NCBI RefSeq assembly: GCF_010183535.1
Contig: NC_071333.1
Span: forward strand, 5,144,587-5,208,586
DNA length: 64,000 nt
Direction of reading: 5' to 3'
DNA from: Caenorhabditis remanei
Taxonomy: Eukaryota; Nematoda; Chromadorea; Rhabditida; Rhabditidae
Made by a program: the position numbers and the translations under genes. This document shows positions 1 to 12,681 of this stretch, piece by piece. Numbering within the stretch: the first letter of the stretch is position 1; the number at the start of each line of letters is the position of its first letter. The notes under the pieces were generated by a model. The model saw only the letters and a list, made by a program, of their open reading frames with translations. It was not told the origin of the DNA and did no database searches.

Positions 1-1158
1 ACCATTGAACATTTATGAGTCCTAATTTTTTGAAGCTTTTTTTGAAAATCTTGCAGAATCTATCAATTTTTGCCGTTTTCTTACTATTCCTGTCATATTC
101 ATCACAATTCCCTGTCAAATAACGTCGCAATTATGAAGTACCGTTGCACCAACTTCCCAAGGTGAAAATTTCGCTGATTTTCACCATGAACACGTAAGTA
201 GCAGGTGACCCGACAGTGGGAATCAAGTTTTTTATGAACCTAAAGAATATTCCATTTATATTCTCCTGATTTTATAATGCTATCCTTAACATTTCAGTCG
301 GAATGATTCAATTCGGGAGAAAATTTTCAGAAATCAAAAAATTCAATATTTTCGAAAAAAAAATTTTGTGGTATGATCGAAAATTGTACCGGAACTAAAT
401 AAAAATGGCATGATTGAATGAAAAACTTCAAAAAACCATTATTTTGAAACATCAAAATAAATTTACTGGAAGGACTTGAAAGTTAAAATCGCAGTTTTTT
501 TCATACTTCCCGAAAAAAGTGTTCTTTGGAGAAAGAGATACCAGTAGGGACAACATGGATCCAATACCAAATTTTATATAGATTCCGAATTTAAAATAAA
601 AAAGCCCGTCTTCTCGTGTCCCTGCCGAGATAAAAGCGATTTCATGAAAAAAACCCGAAAATTTCATAAATTTTCAAAATTTTCACTATGAAGGTGTTGA
701 GCTGGAATTTTGTTCTGAACACAAAAAATGCTTAAAATAGTGTCTACATTAATTTCCCGTTGAGATTTCATTCCTAACTCCTTCAGGAAAAATTTTCGAA
801 AAATATCGATTTTTTGATTTTCCTAGGTACCCAGGTGACGGACCTGACCAAAAAGTACCCCAATTTGCTAAGAACACTTGGTACTATCTTTGATCAAAAG
901 GATTGGCAAATCGGAGATGGTCGACTTTTTTCGGGTGAACATGGGTGATCGAACGAGTCAGAGAGTGCGTCTTAAAACTCATGCAGAATCGCTGAAAATG
1001 CTGAACAAAATTTTGAAAAACAAAGTGTATACGATTGAATAAATAATTTAGTCTACTTTTTTTTGAATTAATCATAAAACTGTATGATTGACTGAGGAGT
1101 CACAACATTATAATGAATACTGCTACATCTCCAAGTGTTTTTATATCGGTTTTCTAGT
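1..1158. other. gene-poor AT-rich stretch
   Basis: I see no convincing coding exon on either strand. The open frames are short, lysine/phenylalanine-rich products of A/T runs without matching splice sites or a start context. Confidence 0.5.
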
Positions 1159-1344
1159 TACCGTAAAACCTCTAATAGAGGGGCACTCAATAGCAAGAGT
1201 TTGGAGCACAATCTGCCTAATGAGCTTCATAAGCATTCAGCTACATTTTGTCTGTTAACAACTTTTTGATATCTCCTTTTAGAAAAATACATACCGCGTT
1301 GAGTAGATTTCTTTGGAAAAACCTCTATTAGAGGCTCTACGGTA
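1159..1344. mobile_element. 186-bp MITE-like element, TA-flanked
   Basis: The left end reads taccgtaaaacctctaatag and the right end is its near reverse complement (ctattagaggctctacggta), so the segment has ~20-bp imperfect terminal inverted repeats that include TA at each end, as expected for a Tc1/mariner-type target duplication. There is no coding capacity. Shorter pieces with the same ccgtaaaacctctatta core recur at 37996-38020, at 38229-38255 and inverted at 54545-54575, so it belongs to a dispersed family. Assignment to Tc1/mariner rests only on the TA flanks. Confidence 0.6.
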
Positions 1345-4038
1345 TTCTCGTGATTAGATAATCCCAGTCATTCAAAACATGTTATGTCGGAAAATTGTTA
1401 GCAAAACAGAAGAAAGCAGTTTCATTCAAATTTTTCAAAAAAGGATTTGTTTTCCTAGTTTTTCTCCGAAACCTAGTGCTCTCAAATTTTAATTTTCTCC
1501 ATATTACCCGTCCTTGAATTTCCTGGAATGCTCTTTTTTGAATGGAAAACCAGAAAAAACTAAAACGGGAGAAATTTAGCAAAAGTGATTGCGATATGGG
1601 CTATACGTTTGTACTTTTTTTCAAAAAAAAAGTCACGCAAATATTTACGGACCTATTCACGTGGTAGCAGAAAAAGTGAGAACAATTTTTTCTATTAACA
1701 AAAATAGTTTTTGCATTTTTGATACCTAGTGAATAAGCCCATTAGAATCAAACAAAACTACGAAATCGCGTGATAGAATATTGGATTGACATGAGTTAAT
1801 ATGAGCATTTACTAGCTGCTAAGAAAGAAATTTTAATTGCTTTTTGAAGCAAACGTGCTATCATTAGATAATATGTAACCACTCTCTTTCTGATAAAAAT
1901 CCGTATCAGGTTTCCAAAAAATTGTTGAGGTCTTTGTAGAAAATCGCGATATCAAAAAAGCAAGAGCCTAAATTTGTTTCTTTCTTGTTTATTATTTTTT
2001 AAATATTCCTCTTGTACATATTTTCCTCACATTACCATTTCCCCTATTTCTTCCAGCATTTTATTGTTTCGATGACTCAGGCTCCTCGTGGTCTAAGCGA
2101 CCAACCACCATTCCGTTCGCTTGTTTCCAAATTCCCTCCCCTGACTTTTCTAAGTCTCGCCCTTTTTCCCACTATCTCCTTTGCTCCCCTTCTACAGTTT
2201 TGCTGGTATAAAACCCCGTTCCTTTCCTTTCAATCAGTTTTCTCCTCGCCACCAATATTTTGTCTTCTCCATCTATTTCTCTCCTTTTTCGCCATTTGAC
2301 CCATCATTTCTTCCCGTTCATTTTTTCCCCTATAAATCCTTTCTTTGACAGTCACAGCTCGCAATTCAAGCTCTATGGTCTCCCAATTAACAAATGAAAA
2401 ACCTAATTTATACCGCAAATCATACTTGTGAAAAATTTCTCGCCGGTAATCACTTAGGTAACGCGTCCCCAGTTTTAAAACCATTCTTTACTTCATTCAT
2501 CAAAACATACATACCACTTATTCGTGGTAATTATATCAGATTCTTCTCAGTTATCCGTTGTTTGATATTTTTGTTTACCAAACTTTATTCCAAGATTTTT
2601 CCCCTTATACTTCATCAAATTTGAGTAGCATAATTATTGTACTTTTATTTCCATTCATGTGATAACAACATGCAAATCTGTGGATTAGCCAACTGGGTGG
2701 AAGAAGACTGAGAGAGTGCATGTTGTTGAGAGCCCTATTTCGTAGGACTAATTTCTCCTCCCCTTTTTTGATTTTTCGGCTTTTTCACCTTTTCACCTTT
2801 TTCTTTCTTTTAATTTTTATATTTTCAATCTTCGATCTAATTGGAAAGAATTCTTGTCCGACTGAACGCATTGATCTGAACTTGTTATTCTTGCTGCTAT
2901 TGGTAACTTTTATGAAGAAACTATCCTATGTATGTCTGTTCTCATGGTTGCCCGTATCGTTTTCAATCAGAGTCGAAAAATATTGACATTTTCGAAGACC
3001 CTAAACATTCCTACACATATTTGACAGCTGGTCGTAGAATTTTTTAATCCCTCACAGCGTGCATACTGGTTTTCTTTCTTCCATGCTTTGCTCCTTCTGG
3101 TTTTGCTTCTTTATCATACCATCTCCTCTACTTATCAACTGTCCTCTACCATTCTGTACCTGTGAGTTATTTTCAACTGAATAGTCTGGTATGACTTTTT
3201 TAATCACATTTGTTGAAAAATCCAGATGTCTTCTTTTATCAAAGACGTTCTCAATCAAACGTATCCAATTTTTTGACTTTTCACCAGACAACATCTCTTG
3301 ATTGCTAAATAGGAATATCCTATATGAAATTCATTAAAGAAATTTTTCTTCTTTTTTTGAGTACTTTTTTAAAAATAATTAGGTAATTGATACTAATCAC
3401 ATAAAAAACTGAGCTATCTATCGCATTTTATTACTATTTCGTATGGCATTTTTTTCTCTGTGTCTCTCCGTAGAATTCCGTGTTTTTGGAAATAATTACA
3501 TCATCATAATAGTAAGATAGTGTTCCTCGTTTAACACTTTTCTCCTTTTTTTTTGAGTCGCCTGCTTCTTTCTTACGAAATCTGAGAAAATCAAAGAGTA
3601 CAAACAGACAAGGAGAGGAGGTGAGACTGTCTGCATGTCTAGACATATGTTGGCCTTCAGACATTAAGGTCGATAACGGACCAGATGTAGCCTGATTTAA
3701 AAATTGTTAGTGAATTAGATAACAACTGACACCAATTGCTGACATCAAGGTTTTGTTTTTCTTACTGTGTTTTTATTCATACGGATTTTTTTTTTCAATT
3801 ATCAAGATTATGTATACCGGCCCAATATCTTTCTACTTTGTTCCTTGTTTTACAAAAACAAAAGATACTATACATATATGTGAGAACAAGTAGGTTCAAG
3901 ATATACAAAGCGATGGGAAACCATATTTTTTAATCAGCTTTTTAGTTAGCTATTGACAGGTATGTAAAAAAGTTGAATGACGCAGTATCGCGTGACTTGA
4001 AAATGAAAGGAAGAGATTTCTACCGTATTCCTCTCATT
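1345..4038. other. intergenic, pyrimidine-rich, no gene recognised
   Basis: Between about 2000 and 3650 the plus strand is strongly C/T-rich, giving spurious hydrophobic open frames. One TATAAAA lies at about 2207, but no coherent exon chain follows it. No RNA gene was recognised. Confidence 0.45.
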
Positions 4039-4342
4039 CATACTTGCAACGGGCCGGGCCGGGCCGATTTGAGAATTTTCACGGGCCCGGGTCACAGTAC
4101 AAAAATTTGAAAATTTGAATTTTTTAGAAATTTTTTTTGATTTTTTCGCAAAAAGTAGAATTTTTGACTATGTTTTTACATATCGATAAAACTCAAGTGT
4201 ACATAGCATTTTTGACTATTTTTGATGAAAATTTCAAAAAATTTCGAAACATTTTGTGAAAAAATTGTGCTCATTTTTTGACTCCGGTCCGACCGGGCCG
4301 GCAACTTTCTCTAGCGGTCCGGGCCGATATTTTGCAAGTATG
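4039..4342. mobile_element. 304-bp hAT-type MITE with GGGCCG-rich ends
   Basis: Perfect 11-bp terminal inverted repeats, CATACTTGCAA at 4039-4049 and TTGCAAGTATG at 4332-4342, are flanked by an exact 8-bp direct repeat CTCTCATT (4031-4038 and 4343-4350). Just inside each end are GGGCCG runs, and the middle is A/T-rich and non-coding. An 8-bp target duplication with short inverted repeats is the hAT signature, so this is a non-autonomous hAT element. A larger relative lies at 16573-17257. Confidence 0.8.
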
Positions 4343-5651
4343 CTCTCATTATTGTCAAATTAGAGGTTTCTTTTAAGCGATTCCATTCATTCCTACTGCT
4401 TTCTTATGTGTATTCATTTAGCTGTTCATTTTTTTCATGCATCAACCTCAGCTTTGATTTTACTCTATCAAAAAATAAATTTGCAATTTGACAACTGTTG
4501 AAAATTTCAATCATAAGATTGGTGTGCCAAAACTAAAATGTTTCTTTCTAAACCTGCCTTTCGTCGTCTAGTCTTCTATCAAAATTATCTACATGGATAA
4601 ACCGATAGATTTAAAATAGACGTCGCAGTACAAAAATATCTGTGCATCTCTCCACTCACCCCTTTTTGGCAAAGATATGTGTCCTCTCTGGATGGAGACG
4701 TCCGGATACATAATTTTAGAGAAGAAAACAGATAGGAAACGATGATGTCATACCATCTGTCGCTTAAGTGTTGAAACTCTCCATATTTATGATCATTGAG
4801 CATTGATTCTTTTGGTTTTCCTTTGTCTTTCTGTAGTTGAATTGTTACCAGAAAAAATATAATTTTTTTAACTGTTTTTTTCCAGTTCTCCGTATTCATA
4901 TACATATTTATTGCTTCGCTGATTTAATGAGTTTCAGGCTCTGTAATTCCTATGGCTTTAGTGAGAATTTTTAACCACAGTTACACATTTTGCAAAACTT
5001 TTGTTTCTCCAATAGCTCCTTTAAATGTTCCGAAAACGCTTTTTTATTTTAAGAGGAAGAAAGAACTTCTGGAAGGATTCTACTAGAACCTATGTTCGGA
5101 CCGTTTCAGTGGTCGAGGGTTTTTAAGTACCATCCATAGCTACAAATGTAGTATTGAAAAAATGTAGTGACGAATGAATGCTGTACACAAAACATCATGG
5201 TATTTGATACTATTTTTGATGAGTGGACTTGGCTGAAAATCCTCAGATCTTCCCTTCCAATTGTGAATATTAAAAGGATTCCTCATCTTCCTCCTGTGTT
5301 TCTCTTTCTTTTTTTATCTATTCTCTGTTTACTGTTCATTTTTATGAAACTTCTCCAAGCAGAATGCCCGCCTTCAGTGTGTCAGTTCAAAGAAAGTTAT
5401 TCTCTATTTTTCCTCTAATTGTAGGTTTTCGATCATATCAAACTGTCCTCTTCTATCAATATCTACAAAAATTGCCAATATTTTTCTCTCTGGGTCCTAT
5501 TGCTGAATATACTTATTCTTTCATTTATTTTTCTTGTTTCCTCACTACAATCATAACAGTACTGATGATTACAGGTAATTGTCACACAAACAAGAGGTTC
5601 TCACCACCCTCATATTATCGTTATCTGCATCTCACCTGAAAGATAGTCATT
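4343..5651. other. upstream intergenic region of the 5652 gene
   Basis: No exon chain is supported. Short open frames at 5167-5639 are pyrimidine-rich. The segment may contain the promoter or a non-coding first exon of the next gene, but no TATA box or trans-splice acceptor could be fixed. Confidence 0.4.
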
Positions 5652-8010
5652 ATGGTGAGCAATCCTTCCAAGAGCTCAAAATAGCTGTTTTCTTTTCAGA
5701 ACCAAATGAATTCAAACGATTTGGGAGAGAATGGAACAAATGATGTTCGGATCGAGAACGGTGAGCAAATACGTTAATTTTTAAAACACTACCACATGGT
5801 TTTTATCGAGTTATTGATTGCTCATCCTTCTGATCACCTGTAATTCACTCTTGGATTCCAGACAACGATGTTTCTACTAACGGAGTTCTTGTGGTATTCA
5901 ACCAACAAGCTGCATCTACTGCTCAAAGCACACCGGCTGCTCTTGGAGTCCATCAACTTCTGCCGCCACAAGATCTGGCCAACAATGGTGTTGCAGTTGT
6001 ACCAGGACCAAGCGTTCATGCCGCTCCAGCTACTGGGTGGGTCACTGTAACTTTAGACAATTTGAGATTTGAAAATTTTGAATGTTTGGAATAAAAATCA
6101 TAAAATATTTGTTTAGGTCAGCATCAAAGAAGGCGAGAGGAAAAAAGCAAAAAAGAGGCAAGAAAGGAAAATCTGCAAAGCGTACTACCCAACCAGCGCC
6201 AAAAAATCCATCAAATGCGCCAGTCAGAGTAAGTGATAGTAAATCCTTCGTCGTTTTGAGCCAAATTATCATTTACAAATTATTGAAAATCTGAGTTTTG
6301 AAATCTTAGGAAAAGACTAAATTCACCTGATATTTGAAGTAATTACTACACGTTGCAAAATGTTTTAAACATCCCACAGTACTGAAAAACATTGGCATTT
6401 TCCGGTGTTTCGGATAAATAGTGATTAAAACAAAACATAATGTAATTTTCAATCATATCTACTCAATTCGATACGTGGTTTCAAAATTGATTTCAAATTC
6501 TTCTTTCCTTGCTTTTTGTCATAGCATTATGGGTCAAAAATTTGGTCCGATGGTGTGTGTGTAATGTAAAAATCGTTCCATGTTTTCTGAACAGTAAGCC
6601 CCAACGCTTTGGAATGCGCATAATTATATACAACAAATATCAAGTTGAAATGTTTATATACAAAACAATTCAATAAGCTCTAACCCAATTATGTATTCCG
6701 AAAAAGTTTATTAACTTCTTTCTCATTTCCAGCATCGAAAAACCGAAGCGGAGAGACTCAAAGACGGTTTGGACGAGGAATGGTTTAATAGAAGTGGGAC
6801 ACGAAGCAGTTATGCGAACCGAAGACAGTCAGGCGGTGTGGGAAATTCGGACGGTCTGGTGTCTGCTCGCAACCGTTTGCGTTCACAACCGGTCACAACA
6901 GCCAGTCATCGTGCAACCACAACTCCAAACAATACTCCTCCAGCAATTCCCGTCAATCATATTCCACTGGTTCCTGTCGTCAATGCAATTTCTGCTGCTT
7001 CCAACCAAGCTGCTTCCAACCAAATTGTTTTCGACCCAGTTGCTCCACCATCACCTCCTATTCCGGCTGTCTGTCGTCAGGAATCTTTGCCGCCGAAGCG
7101 CGATGAATATGATGTTCCTCTCATGGATCAATCGGAATTGCCTCAACGTGCAGTTGCAAAGTTGGAAAAAAATGAATTTTTCTCAGCTCGCTTCACACTT
7201 CCCGAAGTAAGAGCCCCGACTATGGAAGATGCAAGTGTTCTCCTGGAACAAGTTACGGATCCTCAACTTCTCTTCATGGTTCTGGCCCTTGTCCCCCTTT
7301 TCAAATGCTTGAAACCTTATAGGGATGCATGCCAAGGTTTGGATCTCATCTTCGACAATTTTGGATATTTTGAAGTCCTCCAAAACGCCTTCAATTCCAA
7401 GGCCGTTTTCGCTTTAAGAAATTTTTATAAAGAATGGGCGGCGAACAAGTTCGTGCCACCAGCAATGAATGGAGGTTGGACGCTTGGATGCTCTATGAGG
7501 GATGTGTTGGCTCTCTTCAAGCTCGTCGCTAATCCGAATTTATCCGAAGTCCTTTACAAGCTGGGATGCTCGCCGAGAAGAGGAACTGATGGTGTTTGCC
7601 GTCCAATTCTGGACGACATAATAGATTATGTCCCACGAAGAACAGCTCCGTTCACGATGGAAACTGTTCTTCTGATCAAAAGTACGGCTTTGTTGTTACT
7701 CGATATTCAACCCACGCTCGAGAGATTCGCGATGCTCGAAATTGGAAAACCGATTCCAGTGAGACCAGAAGCATCGGAATTTAATTGGAATCTTGCAAAC
7801 GATATTGTAAAAATTCAGAAAGAAGGATGGCGCGTATCATTGTTTCCAAATACAGGTGAAGAAGAAGGAGAAGTTGTGGAACAGGTTGGTGGAAAACAAC
7901 TATTGCTAAGTTTGATGCGGGGGTTGAATTTTTCATCAGAAAACATCACCAGAACAAAGGTTAATTTTCAGAAGTTCCAAACAATGGAAATGAAGAAAGA
8001 AATGAAATAG
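5652..8010 (+). CDS. unrecognised 542-aa protein, basic/proline-rich N-terminus and conserved-looking helical C-terminal domain
   Basis: Exon model: 5652-5654, 5700-5760, 5862-6036, 6117-6228 and 6733-8010, all with GT/AG introns (gtgagc, gtgggt, gtaagt donors), 1629 nt in frame. The first intron splits off only the initiator ATG; a second in-frame ATG lies 9 nt downstream in the spliced message (5706), so the start is uncertain by three residues. Residues 1-80 are Asn/Gln/Ala-rich, followed by a lysine/arginine-rich patch (KKARGKKQKRGKK), then a Pro/Ala/Gln linker. From about residue 260 there is a dense ~230-residue domain rich in Leu/Phe/Trp and predicted helical. The last intron (504 bp) is unusually long for this window. 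The basic patch suggests a nuclear or nucleic-acid-binding role, which is inference only. No family was recognised. The last ~20 codons could instead be an intron-derived tail. Confidence 0.75.
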
Positions 8011-8017
8011 ATATCTC

Positions 8018-8095
8018 TCGCCCGTCTTTGTTCATCTCTTGCTCGTCTTCGTTCATCTTTCGCCCGTCTTCACTTCTTGTCCGTCTTCGCTCTAC
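8018..8095. repeat. degenerate ~20-bp repeat after the stop codon
   Basis: Four imperfect copies of a motif like cgcccgtcttcgttcatc follow the stop codon of the upstream gene. They are probably inside its 3' UTR. Confidence 0.5.
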
Positions 8096-9399
8096 TCATA
8101 TCTCAAAATCTTTCATGTCCAATAATCCTGACATTTACTCTTTTCTCTTCAATACATGTTTTCCCTATTTTTCTGTTCTTCTGTTATCTTACTTACCATG
8201 CTTTTTGTTATCTTCTGTCTTGCCCCGTTCTTAGTTCTCTCTAAACTACTCGAATCTACGCTCAGAATTTACTCTACGAAAACTCTCTAACGATGTAATA
8301 TCCTCTTTACGTCTTGTACGGAACTTCTCTCAATGTACTTCATAAAGCACCGTAGACTCAAAGCTCAATTTCTCCTCGTCTATAAACTTATTGCTGGCGC
8401 AACTCATTTTCCCAACCAAGAAGACCCTTGTCCCTCAGTTATCTCTCCCCCATTCTCGATAACATGTTCTCCTTCATTCTCTCCATTCGGAATGCCATTG
8501 TTGCCAATGTTGATATTTTCTTTTCCCTCTCCCAATTTCCAACTCTACTTGACTTCGCCATCACCTGTTCTCAATTTATTACTTCTTTCTTCTTATTTTG
8601 TCAATTGTTTTTCTTATTAGCTTTTGTCCCGGTATTTGATTACTTCCTTGCTATTATGACTGTTTCAATTCTATCCTCCGTTTATCATTCCTACTTTCCC
8701 TCGCTTTTTACTTTTCTTGGCCTTCCTCATTTTGCTTTCGAAATTGTCTGGTCAGACACTTTGTCAAGTCTTTTGTATCTCTTTGCGTGATTTTTTGCTG
8801 CAATGAATTGAATAAAGTTATAAATAACCTTCACTACGACTTCTCTATCATTAAATCAATCATGTCCCTATTTTTCTATTGTTTTCGGTTGTTTTTATTA
8901 TGTCACTCGAATTGAGTCTTTCTTTTTTTACTCGAGTATGTCTTTTCGTTTTTCACTGAATCCTGTCATTCTTTGGTTCATTTTTTGTCTCCTCAGTCCC
9001 CCACTCATATCCATTATTGAAGAGACAATGTGGCAACAATGACGCATTTTGAAAATTTTTAGACATTTTACTTTCTTGCACAAAGAAAAGACTTTCATTG
9101 GCCCGTGAAGATCTCAGAACAAGTTCCAGACGGATTTGTTATCTTGACGCGATAAAAAATTATATTTTCCTTGAAGCTCCATATTTATCAATAAAAATGT
9201 TGGTAATGAAAATACAAAGCAAATACAAAAGATGATAAGAACTCAGTAAACAGAAAAGGCAGAAATGAGAGAAGTTGTGAAACATGGTAGTAATTGACAA
9301 GTTACATATGTATATCAGTTTCGCGGTGAAAAAGGGAAAAAATGATCGGAAAAAGACAGAAAGCTGAATAAAAACAATATTGGTGAATGGAGAAAAGTT
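8096..9399. other. pyrimidine-rich 3' flank and intergenic space
   Basis: AATAAA at about 8811 may be the polyadenylation signal of the 5652-8010 gene, giving a ~800-nt C/T-rich 3' UTR. No separate gene is supported here. Confidence 0.4.
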
Positions 9400-10197
9400 T
9401 TAGACAGCTCTACGAAGCCTTAACCACATTTTCAAAAAAATTCCACAGAGAACGATGAGAAAAACAACGACGACCGTCAATTGCTGCAATGTGTTTGGGA
9501 AGATACCACTCAGTTCTTGTTCCAAAGCAGTTTCTTTCGAAATTCGAGAATTGGCTGGAGTGCTTGTCATTTCTTCCTGTTCGACTGACATTTTTGGAAA
9601 CATAGTCGAAGTTTTAGTATCGTGAGGAGTCACAGGGACTGCAGTCACATTAGCATCTGTCCATTTGACAATTGTGGTTTCAGGGGACGCTGAAAAGTCA
9701 TCAGTAGAAAAATACGTATTTGAAAAACTATTGTACCTTTTGCGTAGAATAGTTTCCGAGTTTCCATTGAATTATATAATTTTCTCGATATGTCTTTCAT
9801 GACGGTGGTTTTTGCAGGAAGAGTCTCGGATTCAGATCCTTCCGAAATTCTCATTCTGTCGACCACTTTGACATCCACAAGGTGAGGATTTAAATACTTC
9901 TGGAGTCGGTACTGAAAAGAAACTTGAATTGAGAATATGTTCCTGAAACCAAAAACTAACCTGTAAACAGTAAGTTCCGATATTTTCATTTTTCGGGTTG
10001 GCATACCAAACACCGTCAATCTTTTGGATGAATTCCGGAATCTGGTTGCAGGTTTTCCAGACAAAGACACCATCTTCGAATCTGTACCGTCCTCCAACTT
10101 TCATCTGGTAAACAGGGTGCACAGAAGTAGTTCTTGGCTTGCACACCTTTGAGGCCACTAGTGGAATCATGACAGAAAGCAAGATGATAAGTTTCAT
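9400..10197 (-). CDS. secreted/type I single-pass membrane protein, 233 aa
   Basis: Exons on the minus strand: 10197-9961, 9911-9737 and 9689-9400; 702 nt in frame with GT/AG introns. The chosen start gives an N-terminal signal peptide (MKLIILLSVMIPLVAS) cut just before a Cys. An upstream in-frame ATG at 10236 would add 13 residues and bury the signal, so it is less likely. The ectodomain is small, with cysteines in the first 80 residues (KVCKP, KTCNQ, TYCLQ), then a Thr/Ser/Pro/Glu-rich stalk. A hydrophobic segment near residues 205-225 (VVVVFLIVLCGIFL) is followed by a basic WLRLRR tail, giving type I topology. The family is not recognised; the three-Cys ectodomain does not obviously match Ig or Ly6. 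Confidence 0.8.
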
Positions 10198-11341
10198 CTT
10201 GCAGAGAGTTGAATGTTGATGAAGAAAAATGAACAAATTGAGTTCTCGAAAATGAAGTTGAAATTAAAAATGAATCTCCACTAGTTTGATGGGGTGGAGT
10301 TTATGACAGCTGCGTGACACCTGCATTAGCTTGTTTTTTGTACCATGAAGGGATCGGACGAGTTTCAAAAAAAAATGGTTTGCTAGAATAAAAAACATGT
10401 CCGACTCAAAAGAGAACATCTGGAGGGTTTCTACAACTGGAGAAAAACAAGAATTTCGAAATGTGCCCACGTGGCATAGCTTGTTTTTATGAAAACTAGT
10501 TCTGTGAAAGGGAGTTTCGCGTTTCGAATTCTTCACTGGGAGCCGATGTCATAAAGAACGTGTAGTGAGGTTGAGATGTTGCTTAATTTCCCGGGAGGGG
10601 AGAAAATTCCTAGGGTTTTTTGGCTTTGTTTCAATCTGGTCTTACAAAACAAATCAGTTGACCAGGAAATCCTCGAGACATATTTCGAATATCTGGGTCG
10701 AAGTATATATTGAAGAAAAGCTGAGAACGTGCTCTTTTCGATCATATATTCAAATTTTGCAGAACTGTTTCGTGAAAACAAATTATTCAGGTTTTGTGAG
10801 GTCTCTGTAGAATTTGAAGTCATGTAAATCACCCAAAAAGTAAATTCAAAGGAATTGGAAAAAACCAGAATATGTTTTTATCGACGCAGAATACTTTCAG
10901 TCGTTTTTTGAAAAAACTATTTTTTCTTTAAAAACAAAGTTTTTAGTGTCCTATGTTTTCCGAATATGTTCTCAAAAAAAAAGTTATGTCATTTTGAATG
11001 CGTTGAATAATATCTTACAACAATTATTTGATCTCATTGCTGCCTAGATGACTTGAAAACGTAAATGGAAATCAAAAATGGGCCAGTGCTGAAGCTTTGA
11101 ACTTTTTTTTTCAATTTCCAGAGGCGTTCTGCAAAAATTGAGAACAGTTTTGTAATTTTCAGATTTAGAACTATCCAACTATGTTGGCCTTTGAATGTTA
11201 TGTTTCCAAATCATTCCCTGGTTAGGTTAAAGTTGCCGTTACTGATTTTGTATTTTTATTCTGCGTCGGCATATCAATCTTTATCAGTTTCTTTATCCTT
11301 TGCATACCAGTAATTGCTGAAAAACTTGTTGAATCATAGTC
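10198..11341. other. intergenic, nothing recognised
   Basis: Open frames on both strands here are short and overlap each other without splice-site support. No repeat with obvious ends was found. Confidence 0.4.
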
Positions 11342-11710
11342 TATCTAGACATTATTCCATAAGTGATGTTTCTTTTGTGGTTTCCATCATCTCGATTTCT
11401 GCATTTCTTTGTTTCGACACCACATTCATATAAAGAACAGACAGAGTAAACCAATCTAGTGCCATCCACAGGAAAACAGGTGCATGACCTTTGTTGTGGG
11501 CTCTGTTCATTTCATTAAGCTACAATATAAACATGAATGTGGGTTCAGATAAACAATTTTCAATCGAAGAAAAGAATTTCGATTGAAAGCACATCAAAAC
11601 ATATGTAATGTTTTGGAGAAACGTACAAATCAAAGTATTAGGCATAATAAAACAAAACATTTAAATAAGAAAAGATTGGTATCTGGTCTAACTGATTTGT
11701 AACTGAAAAC
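11342..11710. repeat. left copy of a ~370-bp direct repeat
   Basis: Runs from tatctagacattattccata to ctgatttgtaactgaaaac and is repeated with few changes at 12629-13003. Together the two copies bracket a LINE fragment. The left copy lacks 8 bp (ccctgacg) that are present in the right copy. Confidence 0.85.
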
Positions 11711-11722
11711 TTATTAACTTAC

Positions 11723-12450
11723 TTAGAACGTGCCAAGCCTCTCTCCACTGTCGTTTCTCTTTTCCATGGAGTGTGGGCCAATGAATACTTCGTTTCTTTT
11801 CCTTTCACCGATTCTGGCATTAAAATCTCCTATGATCATTTTATATCTACTCTTGCATGACTTGTACACGTCTTCCAGATTTTCATAGAAATTTGAGTGT
11901 TCTTCTTCTTCGTAATCAGCGGTGGGGGCATAGACTTGAATGATAGTGCACTGATTCTTGTTCACTTGCAGTGTAATGTATCCGATACGATGACTCACTA
12001 TCTTTATCTCTTTTATTTTTGGCATAAGTGATTTATTAATGATAAATCCTACTCCGCCAGATACAGAAGAGTCGTTGTGTTTTCCAAGTATTACGCCGGT
12101 TCCGTCCCGATTCGTCATATGCACTTCTGCGGATCTTTTTGTCTCCGAGAGTTCAACAATGTCGTATTTAATGCGATTTGTCTCTTCGAGGAGTTCTGCA
12201 AGTTTGTTGTCTGTGGCGACAGACCTGTAGTTAAAAGTGCATATCCGTAGATCGGTTTTTCTGGTTTTTGGCCCGGTTAACTTTGTCCTTTTTGAATGGT
12301 AGACGTCCATAACTCCGAGATTAGATCGCCTCTCTCGACGTGCTACTGCATCTACCGTAACAGTTGCAGAGGCCGAGTGCAGAGGACTGAGGCAGGTTTT
12401 GGTGCTGTTTTGAGCGGGTTGGGTGTCTCTAGTTACTTTACTATGGTCTG
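11723..12450 (-). mobile_element. RTE-like non-LTR retrotransposon fragment (APE-type endonuclease)
   Basis: The minus-strand open frame from 12310 to 11723 (195 codons) encodes the N-terminal part of an AP-endonuclease-like domain: the TFN start motif, the catalytic Glu in LSETKR, GGVGFIINK, VYAPTADYEEEE and the metal-binding IIGDFNARIG. This order and spacing match RTE-clade LINEs. The frame stops after GERLGTF, before the SDH end of the endonuclease, and no reverse transcriptase follows, so the copy is 3'-truncated and dead. Coding-like sequence continues upstream to about 12450. The clade call is from motif memory, not alignment. Confidence 0.8.
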
Positions 12451-12681
12451 CTAAACTAATTCTAAAGCCGCCCGGTTACAGAGAGTATTCGACGCTACCT
12501 CTGACCTGTGGGAGACGTTGTATTTCTTGGCCAGATGTTTCACTCCCGGCGTGACGAATTCGCCGGGTTTGTAGAAGTGTAACATCTGTTGATCTTCTTT
12601 GCCGCAAAGAGACTCAGTACAGAAGAAATATCTAGACATTATTCCATAAGTGATGTTTCCCTGACGTTTTGTGGTTTCCAT
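12451..12681 (-). pseudogene. 76-codon open frame upstream of the LINE fragment, part of the element or captured exon
   Basis: A minus-strand open frame starts inside the right direct repeat (METTKRQGNITYG) and runs toward the LINE fragment, ending at 12451. It is not in one frame with the endonuclease. The matching frame in the left direct repeat stops after about ten codons. It may be the 5' part of the retroelement or a host exon carried with it. No function is assigned. Confidence 0.35.

Noticed and set aside
2012..2299. 95-codon plus-strand open frame
   Set aside because: Same pyrimidine-rich composition effect; it overlaps an equally long minus-strand frame and has no recognisable domain.
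8428..8790. 120-codon hydrophobic open frame (+)
   Set aside because: The strand is strongly C/T-rich, so Leu/Phe/Ser codons follow automatically. It has no splice sites or promoter and lies in the probable 3' UTR of the upstream gene.
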